This document shows positions 15,740-23,963 of a stretch of 64,000 nt of DNA, in pieces (positions within the stretch are counted from its first letter, which is position 1; each line of letters begins with the position of its first letter). Source of the DNA: Imtechella halotolerans (GTDB lineage Bacteria > Bacteroidota > Bacteroidia > Flavobacteriales > Flavobacteriaceae); contig NZ_CP117969.2 of NCBI RefSeq assembly GCF_028743515.2, forward strand, positions 1,641,001-1,705,000. The letters run 5' to 3'. Below the pieces are notes generated by a model. It had not been told where the DNA came from and did no database searches. It saw only the letters and a program-made list of their open reading frames with translations. A program made the translations under genes and the position numbers.

Positions 15740-17536
15740 ATGACAATGAAAAATATCACTCGAGGCGGACAATTCTTAGTAAAAGAGACCAAAGCCGAAG
15801 ACATTTTTACACCTGAAGATTTTTCAGAAGAACAAAAAATGATGCGGGATTCTGTAATAGAATTCGTAGATAGAGAATTATGGCCAAACAAAGCTCGATT
15901 TGAGAAAAAAGACTATGCTTTCACAGAGGAAATGATGCGTAAGGCAGGAGAACTAGGCCTATTAGGAGTTGCTGTTCCTGAACAATACGGTGGACTTGAA
16001 ATGGGGTTTGTTTCCACCATGTTGGTTTGTGATTATATTTCTGGAACAAGCGGATCTTTTAGTACTGCTTTTGGAGCACATACAGGAATCGGAACACTTC
16101 CAATTACTTTATACGGTACAGAAGAGCAAAAACAAAAATACGTGCCAAAATTGGCCAGTGGTGAATGGTTTGGAGCCTATTGCCTTACGGAACCAGGAGC
16201 TGGTAGTGATGCCAATTCTGGCAAAACAAAAGCAGTTCTTTCCGATGATGGTTCTCATTATAAAATAAGTGGACAAAAAATGTGGATCTCAAATGCTGGA
16301 TTTGCGAACTTATTTATTGTATTTGCCCGAATAGAAGATGATAAAAATATCACCGGATTCATTGTAGAAAATGATCCCGCTAATGGTATTTCTTTAGGAG
16401 AAGAAGAGCATAAATTAGGTATTCACTCTTCTTCAACACGTCAAGTGTTTTTCAATGAAACCAAAGTACCTGTTGAAAACATGTTGTCAGAACGCGGCAA
16501 TGGATTCAAAATAGCCATGAATGCACTAAATGTGGGGAGAATCAAACTTGCAGCTGCCTGTCTAGATGCACAGCGTAGAGTCATAGGAGAATCTGTAAAA
16601 TATGCCAATGAACGCATCCAATTTAAAACTCCTATTGCGAAATTCGGCGCCATCAAACAAAAATTAGCGGAAATGGCAACCTCAGCCTATGTGGATGAAT
16701 CTGCCTGTTACCGTGCAGCTAAAGATATTGAAGACCGTATAGCCATGCGTGTCGCTGAAGGAAATTCACACCAGGAGGCTGAACTTAAAGGAGTTGAAGA
16801 ATATGCCATTGAATGTTCTATCTTAAAAGTAGCCGTATCAGAAGACGTACAAAACACAACTGATGAGGGTATCCAAATTTTCGGAGGTATGGGATTCAGT
16901 GCTGACACACCAATGGAAAGTGCTTGGAGAGATGCTCGTATATCACGGATTTACGAAGGAACCAATGAAATAAACCGAATGCTTTCTGTAGGAATGCTAA
17001 TCAAAAAAGCAATGAAAGGCCATGTTGACTTACTTGGCCCTGCTATGGCTGTAAAAGACGAATTAATGGGTATTCCATCATTTGATATACCTGATTATTC
17101 CGAATTATTTGCAGAAGAAAAAGAAATCATCGGAAAACTTAAAAAAGCATTTTTAATGATTGCTGGTGCAGGAGTACAAAAATTTGGGCCTGAGCTAGAA
17201 GAACACCAACAAATATTGATGGCTTCTGCTGATATTTTGATAGAAATTTACATGGCTGAATCCGCCATATTACGTACTGAAAAAAATGCGCAACGTTTTG
17301 GAGAAGCTTCTCAAGAATATCAAATAGCAATGGCACAATTGTATCTTTTTAATGCTGTTGAAAAAATAAATTCTAAAGGCAAAGAAGCAATCATATCCTT
17401 TACAGAAGGTGACGAACAGAGAATGATGCTTATGGGACTTAAGCGATATACTAAATACGCCAATTTACCAAATATCGTTGCATTGAGAGAGAAAATTGCC
17501 GATAAACTTTCAGCAGAAAATACCTATTGTTTTTAA
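15740..17536 (+). CDS. Acyl-CoA dehydrogenase (FAD, VLCAD-like long form)
   Basis: This flavoenzyme carries out the first oxidation step of beta-oxidation. The 598-residue length marks the long form with an extra ~180-residue C-terminal helical domain, as in VLCAD/ACAD9. Motifs are YCLTEPGAGSDANSGKTKA (FAD/substrate side), QIFGGMGFS, and the base Glu in RISRIYEGTNEINRML near residue 415. Electrons would go to ETF. It is the last gene of the marR operon and is followed by a clear terminator. Two close Met codons (15740, 15746) are possible starts. Confidence 0.94.
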   Translation: MTMKNITRGGQFLVKETKAEDIFTPEDFSEEQKMMRDSVIEFVDRELWPNKARFEKKDYAFTEEMMRKAGELGLLGVAVPEQYGGLEMGFVSTMLVCDYISGTSGSFSTAFGAHTGIGTLPITLYGTEEQKQKYVPKLASGEWFGAYCLTEPGAGSDANSGKTKAVLSDDGSHYKISGQKMWISNAGFANLFIVFARIEDDKNITGFIVENDPANGISLGEEEHKLGIHSSSTRQVFFNETKVPVENMLSERGNGFKIAMNALNVGRIKLAAACLDAQRRVIGESVKYANERIQFKTPIAKFGAIKQKLAEMATSAYVDESACYRAAKDIEDRIAMRVAEGNSHQEAELKGVEEYAIECSILKVAVSEDVQNTTDEGIQIFGGMGFSADTPMESAWRDARISRIYEGTNEINRMLSVGMLIKKAMKGHVDLLGPAMAVKDELMGIPSFDIPDYSELFAEEKEIIGKLKKAFLMIAGAGVQKFGPELEEHQQILMASADILIEIYMAESAILRTEKNAQRFGEASQEYQIAMAQLYLFNAVEKINSKGKEAIISFTEGDEQRMMLMGLKRYTKYANLPNIVALREKIADKLSAENTYCF

Positions 17537-17576
17537 AAGTTCTCGAATCTTGTTAGGTTTTAGAATTTAGTTGTTA

Positions 17577-17608
17577 GTAAAAAGCCATCCTACTAGGGTG
17601 GCTTTTAC
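17577..17608 (+). terminator. Terminator of the beta-oxidation operon
   Basis: An A-rich GCCATCC arm pairs with GGGTGGC around the loop TACTA, followed by TTTT. The flanking A and T runs extend the stem to GTAAAA/TTTTAC. Confidence 0.8.
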
Positions 17609-17680
17609 AATTTCAAAAATATCTTTTTACATATTTCCAGTACAGTTATGTAACTTTACAACAATCTAATTACCAACCTC

Positions 17681-19021
17681 ATGAAGAAAACCATATTAGG
17701 GTGCGTTCTTTTTGTTAGCGTTATGCTCCACGCACAATCCGATCCTAAAGTCTATACTATCATAGATTCCATATCAGCTTACCGAATCGAAAAAGACATA
17801 CGAACTCTAGCAAATTTTGGAACTCGAAATACTTTTAGCGACACGATTTCCAACACTAGAGGAATAGGCGCTGCTAGACGTTGGATAAAGGAAGAATTCG
17901 AAAAGATTTCAAAAAACTGCAATTCTTGTTTAGAGGTATTCTACCAAAAAGATTATGTAACGAAAGAAATGGGGACAAGAGTTCCTCATGATGCTTGGGT
18001 AGTCAATGTGGTAGCTATTCAAAAAGGTACCAGATACCCTAACAACTTTATTATTATGAGTGGAGACATAGACTCCCGTGCTAGTAATACTATGGATTTT
18101 ACAACTGATGCACCAGGTGCTAATGATAATGCAAGTGGGATGGCGGGTACTATAGAAGCAGCCAGAGTACTTTCCAAGTATCAATTTGAAAATAGCATTA
18201 TTTATGTAGGACTTTCTGGTGAAGAACAAGGGCTATTTGGAGGTGCCGGTTTGGCGAAGTATGCCAAACAGCAAGGTTGGAATATAATTGGCGTGTTTAA
18301 CAATGACATGATAGGGAATATTGACGGTATCGATGGTGTTATTGACAATAGGAGTTTTCGTATTTTTTCAGAGCCTGTACCACCCACATTAACAGAACGT
18401 CAAAGAAATATGCATCGTTTTTATGGTGGAGAGGTGGATGGTATTTCCAGACAATTAGCTAGATATGTGTACAAAACAACAAAAATGTATATGCCAGAAA
18501 TGAATCCTATGATGATTTACAGGCTTGATAGATTTGGACGTGGAGGACATCACCGTCCATTCAATGATCTAGGGTTTGCTGGTATTCGTATTATGGAGGC
18601 TCATGAAAACTATAACCGGCAACATCAAGATATCAGAATTGAAAATGGTATTTCATATGGAGATGTTGTTGAAGGTGTAAATTTTGACTACACCAAAAAG
18701 CTTACAGCCGTGAATGCCATCAATTTGGCAAGTTTAGCATGGGCACCCCCTGCTCCTACTGAGGTACTTATTGGTGGAGCTGTTGCTCCTTCTACCAAGC
18801 TAAAATGGAAAAAAGTAATGGATAACACCGTAATTGGTTATAAAATTTATTGGAGAGATACCACATCACCTACTTGGGATCATAGCAGATTTGTAGGGAA
18901 TACAGACCAATTTATCCTAGAAGGTATTGTAATTGACAACTTTTACTTTGGGGTATCCGCTGTAGGAATGAATGGACATGAAAGCGTAATTACATTCCCG
19001 GAAGGAACTATAAGAGATTAA
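17681..19021 (+). CDS. Secreted M28-family metallopeptidase with C-terminal Fn3-like domain
   Basis: The protein has a signal peptide (about residues 1-19, ending LHAQS), a zinc-peptidase domain (residues ~40-330) and a C-terminal beta-sandwich that looks Fn3-like (KLKWKKVMDNTVIGYKIYWRD). Metal-ligand candidates are PGANDNASG, the SGEEQG glutamates near 178, NNDMIGN near 206 and EAHENY near 305. The first canonical ligand motif, GxHxDS, reads SGDIDS near 126, so a His is replaced by Asp. It may be an exported aminopeptidase feeding peptides to the cell. It stands alone between two terminators. Confidence 0.87.
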   Translation: MKKTILGCVLFVSVMLHAQSDPKVYTIIDSISAYRIEKDIRTLANFGTRNTFSDTISNTRGIGAARRWIKEEFEKISKNCNSCLEVFYQKDYVTKEMGTRVPHDAWVVNVVAIQKGTRYPNNFIIMSGDIDSRASNTMDFTTDAPGANDNASGMAGTIEAARVLSKYQFENSIIYVGLSGEEQGLFGGAGLAKYAKQQGWNIIGVFNNDMIGNIDGIDGVIDNRSFRIFSEPVPPTLTERQRNMHRFYGGEVDGISRQLARYVYKTTKMYMPEMNPMMIYRLDRFGRGGHHRPFNDLGFAGIRIMEAHENYNRQHQDIRIENGISYGDVVEGVNFDYTKKLTAVNAINLASLAWAPPAPTEVLIGGAVAPSTKLKWKKVMDNTVIGYKIYWRDTTSPTWDHSRFVGNTDQFILEGIVIDNFYFGVSAVGMNGHESVITFPEGTIRD

Positions 19022-19050
19022 AAAAACCTCACAATGTGAGGTTTTTTTTT
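19021..19050. terminator. Bidirectional terminator
   Basis: CCTCAC/GTGAGG with a 3-nt loop is flanked by six A and nine T. It serves the M28 peptidase gene and the convergent DUF5606 gene, whose stop codon overlaps its end. Confidence 0.9.
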
Positions 19051-19483
19051 ATGCTTGTTGTTCTTCTTCGGTTGAAACTTCAGTAGCTTCAGATTCTTCA
19101 TTATTAAGTTTGCCATTTTCTTGAAGAAGGTTGTACCACTGCAATACTTTTTTAATATCACTGGCATATACACGATCTTCATCATAATTAGGCAATACCT
19201 CAAAAAAGTATTCTTCCAGAGCTTCCTTACTGTCTTTAGGAGAAACACTCGTTTTTCCTCCGTTTTCTTTCGTTTTAATAGCTTTAAACACCTCTCTTAG
19301 AGGCACCTCTTCTTGTAATGTATAAATAGCAATTTCTGAAAGAAGACTTACGTTGCTTCTTAAACCAACAGTAATGCGTTTACCATCCAATAATGAAACC
19401 GCTACAAAGCCGGTACGTGTTTGTGTATGCAATTCATACAACCCGGGTTTTCCCGAGATTGATAGTATTTTTTCTAGACTCAT
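19049..19483 (-). CDS. DUF5606 family protein
   Basis: This small cytosolic protein of ~144 residues starts MSLEKILSISGKPGLYEL. This start and the RTGFVAVSLLDGKRI segment are highly conserved among Bacteroidota, where it is annotated as DUF5606; the function is unknown. The N-terminal ~60 residues look like a small beta domain, then a helical part and an acidic low-complexity tail (NNEESEATEVSTEEEQQA). The ATG at 19483 is used; a TTG four codons upstream is unlikely. It lies downstream of def on the same strand, 44 bp away, an order seen often in this group. CATCTTTG upstream is close to the -7 consensus. Confidence 0.8.
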   Translation of the reverse strand: MSLEKILSISGKPGLYELHTQTRTGFVAVSLLDGKRITVGLRSNVSLLSEIAIYTLQEEVPLREVFKAIKTKENGGKTSVSPKDSKEALEEYFFEVLPNYDEDRVYASDIKKVLQWYNLLQENGKLNNEESEATEVSTEEEQQA

Positions 19484-19539
19484 AGTTGTATACAATTGAA
19501 GCGCAAAGATGCACTTTTTAGTGTGTTTTCAAAAAAAAA

Positions 19540-20130
19540 TTAACGTCCTTTTTTGGTATCTGGAAAACGCATACGATAGTCTACGTCCACTTTTCCTTTA
19601 CTAATATTATTTAGTTTCCCTTTTATTAGTCGCTTTTTTAACCCAGATAGTTTATCTGTAAATAGTACTCCTTCAATATGATCATATTCATGTTGAATTA
19701 CACGAGCTGCCAATCCGCTATAGGTTTCTTCAAAAGTTTGAAAATTTTCATCTTGATATCTTATGCGTACTGTTTCCTTTCGAAAGACATCTTCTCGGAT
19801 ATCAGGAATACTTAAACAACCTTCATTAAAAGCCCATTCATTACCTGATTCCTCAAGAATAATAGGATTTACAAAAACTTTTTTGAATCCTTGTAATTCT
19901 TTTTGCTCCTCTTCAGATAAGTCCTCATCTTCTGCAAAGGGACTTGCGTCAATTACAAATAAACGAAGAGCAAGCCCAATTTGAGGTGCTGCCAATCCTA
20001 CCCCATATGCCCCATACATTGTATCCATCATATTTTGGATTAACTCTTTAAAATTAGGATATTCAGGGGTTAGGTTTACTGTTTTCTTTCTCAAAACAGG
20101 ATCACCATATGCAACTATAGGTACTATCAT
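19540..20130 (-). CDS. def: Peptide deformylase
   Basis: This enzyme removes the formyl group from nascent proteins at the ribosome. All three family motifs are present: GVGLAAPQIG near residue 43, EGCLSIPDIRE near 115 with the metal-binding Cys, and HEYDHIEG near 160 with both metal His and the catalytic Glu. The 196-residue length is normal for the Bacteroidota form, which has an acidic insert (EDEDLSEEEQKEL). It is third in the ruvX-DUF1919-def run and is only 5 bp from the DUF1919 gene, so cotranscription is likely. Confidence 0.97.
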   Translation of the reverse strand: MIVPIVAYGDPVLRKKTVNLTPEYPNFKELIQNMMDTMYGAYGVGLAAPQIGLALRLFVIDASPFAEDEDLSEEEQKELQGFKKVFVNPIILEESGNEWAFNEGCLSIPDIREDVFRKETVRIRYQDENFQTFEETYSGLAARVIQHEYDHIEGVLFTDKLSGLKKRLIKGKLNNISKGKVDVDYRMRFPDTKKGR

Positions 20131-20135
20131 CTTAT

Positions 20136-20828
20136 TTACTTTTTAAAATGAGTGCGCTTTACCACTCCTGTATTTAACCAATGTACTATATCTATATATA
20201 GGAATGCTAGTTTAAATACTTTCTTCCCGTTTGGAGTTGAATTTAACCGCTCTTTACATTTCTGATGCAAAACTATGTTTTCTTTAGCGGATAATTGATA
20301 ATCTTGACAAGAAAAAGACAATTTGTTTTCAAAAGGAATCTTATGAAATTCCTTTACAATTTGTTCATCAACATTATCTCTCTCTACCAGGACTGGAAAC
20401 AACCTATTCTTTTCCTCAGTTTCTAACATCCTTTTTTTTCTTCTAGTCCATTTTTCCATGGCTTCTTCTTGAGAGTCATAATGTGAAAAATGCACTTCAA
20501 TATCATCCAATTTGCCTATAGGATACCAATGTTTTTTGGTTTTAGGATATATACTTTCTTGGATAAACTCCAAATCTTGTTTAAGATAATAGTCAAAATT
20601 CTGAAGAAGTTTTAAATAACAAGGTCCATTTAGATATAAACCAACGAAGGGGGTATTATAGGTTTTCCCTAACCATTGATATACTTGTCCACCAAAACAA
20701 TTGTTAGAAATGATTACAAATTGATGGTTATGCAATCTTTTCTGATCTTGGTAGGTATAGTACTTTTTACCATACTGAACAATCTTCCTTCTTATAAATA
20801 CTTCTGTCTTTCTTAAAAGGCTCTTCAT
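20136..20828 (-). CDS. DUF1919 family protein (putative exopolysaccharide-related)
   Basis: This 230-residue protein carries the DUF1919 signature: ISNNCFGGQVYQWLG near residue 39, NTPFVGLYLNGPCYLKL, YPIGKLDDIEVHFSHY near 102 and the charged EKWTRRKKRM helix. The family occurs in capsule or exopolysaccharide loci and is suspected to act in glycan transfer, but no activity is proven. Here it sits between ruvX and def. Its ATG overlaps the ruvX stop as ATGA, so its translation is coupled to a DNA-metabolism gene. That placement is odd for a glycan gene and suggests a late insertion into the operon. Confidence 0.78.
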   Translation of the reverse strand: MKSLLRKTEVFIRRKIVQYGKKYYTYQDQKRLHNHQFVIISNNCFGGQVYQWLGKTYNTPFVGLYLNGPCYLKLLQNFDYYLKQDLEFIQESIYPKTKKHWYPIGKLDDIEVHFSHYDSQEEAMEKWTRRKKRMLETEEKNRLFPVLVERDNVDEQIVKEFHKIPFENKLSFSCQDYQLSAKENIVLHQKCKERLNSTPNGKKVFKLAFLYIDIVHWLNTGVVKRTHFKK

Positions 20829-21235
20829 TTGGTCTGTAGATACGATTGTAATATTAGGGTTGCGCTTATCTCATCGATAAGTGATTTATTTTGACGTTGC
20901 TTCTTCTTTAATCCACTATCTATCATTGTCTGGAAAGCAATCTTAGAAGTAAAACGCTCATCTACTCGCTTTATTGGCATTTCAGGCATTGCCTTTTCAA
21001 GTCTTAGTAGAAAGGCAAGTATGGCGGATTCACTCTCCGAGGCTTCATTATTATGACGTTTAGGTTCCCCTACGACAATGACCTCCACGTTTTCCGTTGA
21101 ACAGTAATTAACAAGAAAATCAAGAAGTTTTGGGGTCTCAACAGTAGTTAACCCAGAAGCAATAAGTTGAAGCTCATCAGTTACAGCTATCCCACTTCTT
21201 TTGGTACCATAGTCAATGCCTACAATCCTGGCCAT
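20825..21235 (-). CDS. ruvX: RuvX/YqgF pre-16S rRNA nuclease (Holliday-junction resolvase-like)
   Basis: This 136-residue RNase H-fold nuclease family protein takes part in 16S rRNA 5' maturation and was once proposed as a Holliday junction resolvase. The first catalytic Asp is in RIVGIDYGTKRSGIAVTD near residue 6. VGEPKRHNNEASE and the last acidic residues in VDERFTSKIA and LIDEISATLIL are present. It is first in the ruvX-DUF1919-def operon. A -7 box TAAATTTG lies 16 bp upstream of the ATG, divergent from the dapD promoter. Confidence 0.93.
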   Translation of the reverse strand: MARIVGIDYGTKRSGIAVTDELQLIASGLTTVETPKLLDFLVNYCSTENVEVIVVGEPKRHNNEASESESAILAFLLRLEKAMPEMPIKRVDERFTSKIAFQTMIDSGLKKKQRQNKSLIDEISATLILQSYLQTK

Positions 21236-21251
21236 TTGGTTTAATTTTTGG

Positions 21252-21259
21252 CAAATTTA
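21252..21259 (-). promoter_or_regulatory. -7 element of the ruvX operon
   Basis: On the minus strand this reads TAAATTTG, a match to TAnnTTTG, 16 bp before the ruvX ATG. Confidence 0.55.
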
Positions 21260-21312
21260 CATTAAAATTGTGACACCTATAAAAACGTCCCTTATAATCC
21301 TTTATAAGCACT

Positions 21313-21320
21313 TATCTTTG
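21313..21320 (+). promoter_or_regulatory. -7 element of dapD
   Basis: TATCTTTG matches TAnnTTTG and lies 25 bp before the dapD ATG. Confidence 0.6.
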
Positions 21321-21345
21321 TCATACTAAAATACATTAAAGATCG

Positions 21346-22161
21346 ATGACTGAATTACAACAACTCATAGAGAAGGCGTGGGATAACCGCGAGCTATTAA
21401 AAGAAGATAGTACTACTACAGCTATACGCACTGTAATTGACCTGTTAGATGCTGGAGAATTACGTGTTGCTGAACCAACTGAAAATGGATGGCAAGTTAA
21501 TGAGTGGGTAAAAAAAGCCGTTGTACTCTATTTTCCTATTCAAAAAATGGAAACTTTAGAAGCTGGAATTTTTGAATATCATGATAAAATTCCATTGAAA
21601 AGAGGTTACGAAGCCAAAGGAATACGTGTCGTTCCTAATGCTGTTGCACGTCATGGTGCATATATATCATCGGGTGTAATTATGATGCCAAGTTATGTCA
21701 ACATTGGTGCCTACGTAGATAAAGGTACAATGGTGGATACTTGGGCTACTGTAGGAAGCTGTGCTCAAATCGGAAAAGACGTTCATTTAAGTGGTGGTGT
21801 AGGTATTGGTGGTGTACTTGAACCTCTACAAGCCGCTCCAGTTATAATAGAAGACGGTGCTTTCTTAGGCTCTCGCTGTATAGTTGTTGAAGGTGTACGT
21901 GTTGAAAAAGAGGCAGTTCTTGGAGCCAACGTTGTACTTACTGCATCAACCAAAATAATTGATGTAACTGGGGACTCCCCTGTTGAGATGAAAGGAATTG
22001 TGCCAGCGCGTTCTGTGGTTATTCCTGGAAGCTACACTAAAAAATTCGCTGCTGGAGAATTTCAAGTTCCATGTGCTTTAATTATTGGCAAACGAAAAGC
22101 ATCAACTGATTTAAAAACATCACTTAACAATGCATTACGTGAATACGATGTAGCTGTTTAA
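21346..22161 (+). CDS. dapD: Tetrahydrodipicolinate N-succinyltransferase
   Basis: This enzyme uses succinyl-CoA to succinylate tetrahydrodipicolinate in the lysine/diaminopimelate pathway, which supplies peptidoglycan. The 271-residue protein has an N-terminal helical part, then a left-handed beta-helix of hexapeptide repeats (PSYVNIGAYVDKGTMVDTWA, then VHLSGGVGIGGVLEP and IIEDGAFLGSRCIVVEGV), and a C-terminal region ending LREYDVAV. The length and motifs match the family closely. It is monocistronic, with its own -7 box and terminator. lysA for the last step of the same pathway is at 44 kb in this window. Confidence 0.97.
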   Translation: MTELQQLIEKAWDNRELLKEDSTTTAIRTVIDLLDAGELRVAEPTENGWQVNEWVKKAVVLYFPIQKMETLEAGIFEYHDKIPLKRGYEAKGIRVVPNAVARHGAYISSGVIMMPSYVNIGAYVDKGTMVDTWATVGSCAQIGKDVHLSGGVGIGGVLEPLQAAPVIIEDGAFLGSRCIVVEGVRVEKEAVLGANVVLTASTKIIDVTGDSPVEMKGIVPARSVVIPGSYTKKFAAGEFQVPCALIIGKRKASTDLKTSLNNALREYDVAV

Positions 22162-22187
22162 ATCAATATTTTTACTTAAACCTTACT

Positions 22188-22219
22188 AAAGGCCTGGAGA
22201 ATTCCAGGCCTTTGTTTTT
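22188..22219 (+). terminator. Terminator after dapD
   Basis: AAAGGCCTGGA (22188-22198) pairs with TCCAGGCCTTT (22203-22213), followed by GTTTTT. Confidence 0.92.
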
Positions 22220-22337
22220 GTAATCCATTAACAAACAATAGGTTATTACGTTAAAACAAGGTTAAAAAAAACTGCTGATGTAACAATTTACAGTTTATAC
22301 AGTCTATAAAGTATCAATCATCAAAAATCGAACTATT

Positions 22338-22688
22338 ATGAAAAATTTATCCGTTTGGCTGTTTGCAATGGCGTTTACCATAGTTAGCAGCGTTAGTGCC
22401 TACAATTCTACATCTGTAGTGGAACTCCCTTCAACAATTGCCCAACTAGTCACCAAAGAAATTGGAAAAACACTTGCTAACCACCCTATTGAATTAGGGA
22501 ATCGAGACGAAATTATTGCTAATGTTACTTTCACGGTAAACAAAGAAAATGAGATTGTTGTTCTTTCTGTAGATTCTAACTGCAAGGACACTTGTCAATA
22601 CATCAAACAACGTCTTAACTACCATAAACTTCCTGTAACAGGTCTTGAAAGAGATCGTAAGTACAAAGTAACAGTTAAGCTACAATAG
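22338..22688 (+). CDS. Small secreted protein, TonB-C-like
   Basis: This 116-residue exported protein has a signal peptide over about residues 1-21 (LSVWLFAMAFTIVSSVSA). The mature part ends with a strand-rich segment (VTFTVNKENEIVVLSVDS, then IKQRLNYHKLPVTGLERD and YKVTVKLQ) that resembles the small periplasmic TonB C-terminal fold. A Cys pair (CKDTC) could form a disulfide. There is no proline-rich linker or membrane anchor, so it is not a full TonB. Function is unknown. It is expressed alone between two terminators. Confidence 0.72.
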   Translation: MKNLSVWLFAMAFTIVSSVSAYNSTSVVELPSTIAQLVTKEIGKTLANHPIELGNRDEIIANVTFTVNKENEIVVLSVDSNCKDTCQYIKQRLNYHKLPVTGLERDRKYKVTVKLQ

Positions 22689-22708
22689 TATAGTGTACCA
22701 CTAAAACT

Positions 22709-22740
22709 AAAAATCCTGATTTAAAAATCAGGATTTTTTT
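22709..22740. terminator. Bidirectional terminator
   Basis: AAAATCCTGATT pairs with AATCAGGATTTT around a 4-nt loop, followed by T. It serves the small secreted protein gene and overlaps the 3' end of the convergent DUF1456 gene. Confidence 0.88.
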
Positions 22741-23060
22741 GTTCGATTACTCACTGGCTTACCAGCATTTTTATTTGATAGAGGCATTGAGGTAGTAGCC
22801 TTCTTCTGTTTTAACAAAACTTCTCCAGGGTTCTTTGGATTTTCTTTGGTACCTCTTAAATACAATACCATTCCATTTAGAAAATTTCTTAAAATCTGAT
22901 CTCCACAATTCTTATAGTTTGGATGATCTTCATTTCGAAAAAAAGCACTTAATTCACTTTTTGAGATTTTAAAATCAACTAACTTCAAAATCTCAACAAT
23001 ATCATCGTCTTTTAAGGCGAGTGCCACGCGCAACTTTTTAAAAATATCGTTATTGGTCAT
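22728..23060 (-). CDS. DUF1456 (YehS-like) protein, single-repeat form
   Basis: This 110-residue protein is related to E. coli YehS. The motif MTNNDIFKKLRVALALKDDD and the segment KSELSAFFRNEDHPNYKNC match one DUF1456 repeat. YehS-type proteins carry two such repeats in about 150 residues. Here only one is present, most like the second, and is followed by a basic Lys-rich tail. Function is unknown. The ATG at 23060 is supported by TATCTTTG, a -7 match at 23079-23086. The coding end overlaps a bidirectional terminator. Confidence 0.8.
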   Translation of the reverse strand: MTNNDIFKKLRVALALKDDDIVEILKLVDFKISKSELSAFFRNEDHPNYKNCGDQILRNFLNGMVLYLRGTKENPKNPGEVLLKQKKATTSMPLSNKNAGKPVSNRTKKS

Positions 23061-23078
23061 ATTTCAATTTCTTAGCAG

Positions 23079-23086
23079 CAAAGATA
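23079..23086 (-). promoter_or_regulatory. -7 element of the DUF1456 gene
   Basis: On the minus strand this reads TATCTTTG, a match to TAnnTTTG, 18 bp before the ATG at 23060. Confidence 0.55.
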
Positions 23087-23105
23087 CTTATAAGTTTTTG
23101 TAAAA

Positions 23106-23903
23106 TTATCGCATTAGCCAAAGAAGCGCTTTAGGTAACTGCTCTCTCCACAATCTCTCATTGTGCTTTCCTCCTTTTATAACTTCCGTATGTAATTGAG
23201 TATTCTTTCGTACTTTTTCCCTTAATAATTTGTCCATGGTATATAAATCCTTAACCATAAAATCAGCTTCGTCATCACCACACATCATATAAATTTTCGC
23301 CTTTTGATTCAATTTAGCGTTATCCATATACGTATAAATAGAGTCTGAAAACCAAAAAGAAGGTGAAAAAACCCCTGCCTTACCAAATGTTTCAGGATGC
23401 TTTGCTAATGCATACAAGGATAGCAATCCTCCTAAAGAACTCCCTAAAATTGTTGTGTGTTCCGCACTCGATTTCGTTCTATATTCCCCATCCACATAAG
23501 GTTTAACCACGGTAACAAGAAAATTAAGGTATGCATCGGCATTACCTCCACCATAATTTTCATTTGGGAATGGGGTCAATTCTTCCATTCGCTTATCATT
23601 ACCGTGTTCAATTCCAACAACAATGGCCTTGATTGCCAATGTATTCATTGTTTCATCGACCCCCCACTCTCCAGAAAAGGAAGTTTTACTATCAAACAAA
23701 TTTTGAGCATCGTGCATATAAATAACTGGAAACTTTCTTCTTGACTTCTCATAGTCAACAGGAAGATACACCCATATTTTTCTAACGGCCCCTAGTTGGT
23801 AGGCATCAAGCTCAACAGAAGTAACCAATGAAGACCTAACTTCTTGACAATTGCCTGTATACCAACAAGAAAACAATAGCAATATGGTGTTAAAATATTT
23901 CAT
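23106..23903 (-). CDS. Secreted alpha/beta-hydrolase (esterase D / enterochelin-esterase-like)
   Basis: This 265-residue protein starts with a signal peptide (FNTILLLFSCWYTGNC, ending in a Cys, so possibly a lipoprotein). The alpha/beta-hydrolase fold of the putative-esterase family follows: VYLPVDY..RKFPVIYMHDAQ near residue 50, the nucleophile Ser in ILGSSLGGLLSL near 152, an Asp in CGDDEAD near 208 and the His in GGKHNERLWREQLP near 245. The triad is complete. The substrate is not determined; relatives include trehalose/mycolyl-type esterases, siderophore esterases and feruloyl esterases. The gene is divergent from the TerB-like gene. Confidence 0.87.
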   Translation of the reverse strand: MKYFNTILLLFSCWYTGNCQEVRSSLVTSVELDAYQLGAVRKIWVYLPVDYEKSRRKFPVIYMHDAQNLFDSKTSFSGEWGVDETMNTLAIKAIVVGIEHGNDKRMEELTPFPNENYGGGNADAYLNFLVTVVKPYVDGEYRTKSSAEHTTILGSSLGGLLSLYALAKHPETFGKAGVFSPSFWFSDSIYTYMDNAKLNQKAKIYMMCGDDEADFMVKDLYTMDKLLREKVRKNTQLHTEVIKGGKHNERLWREQLPKALLWLMR

Positions 23904-23963
23904 CTCATCGATTTATCCTTTAAAATTACATTGAATTTATGTAAATTCAACAAAAAATAAGCT

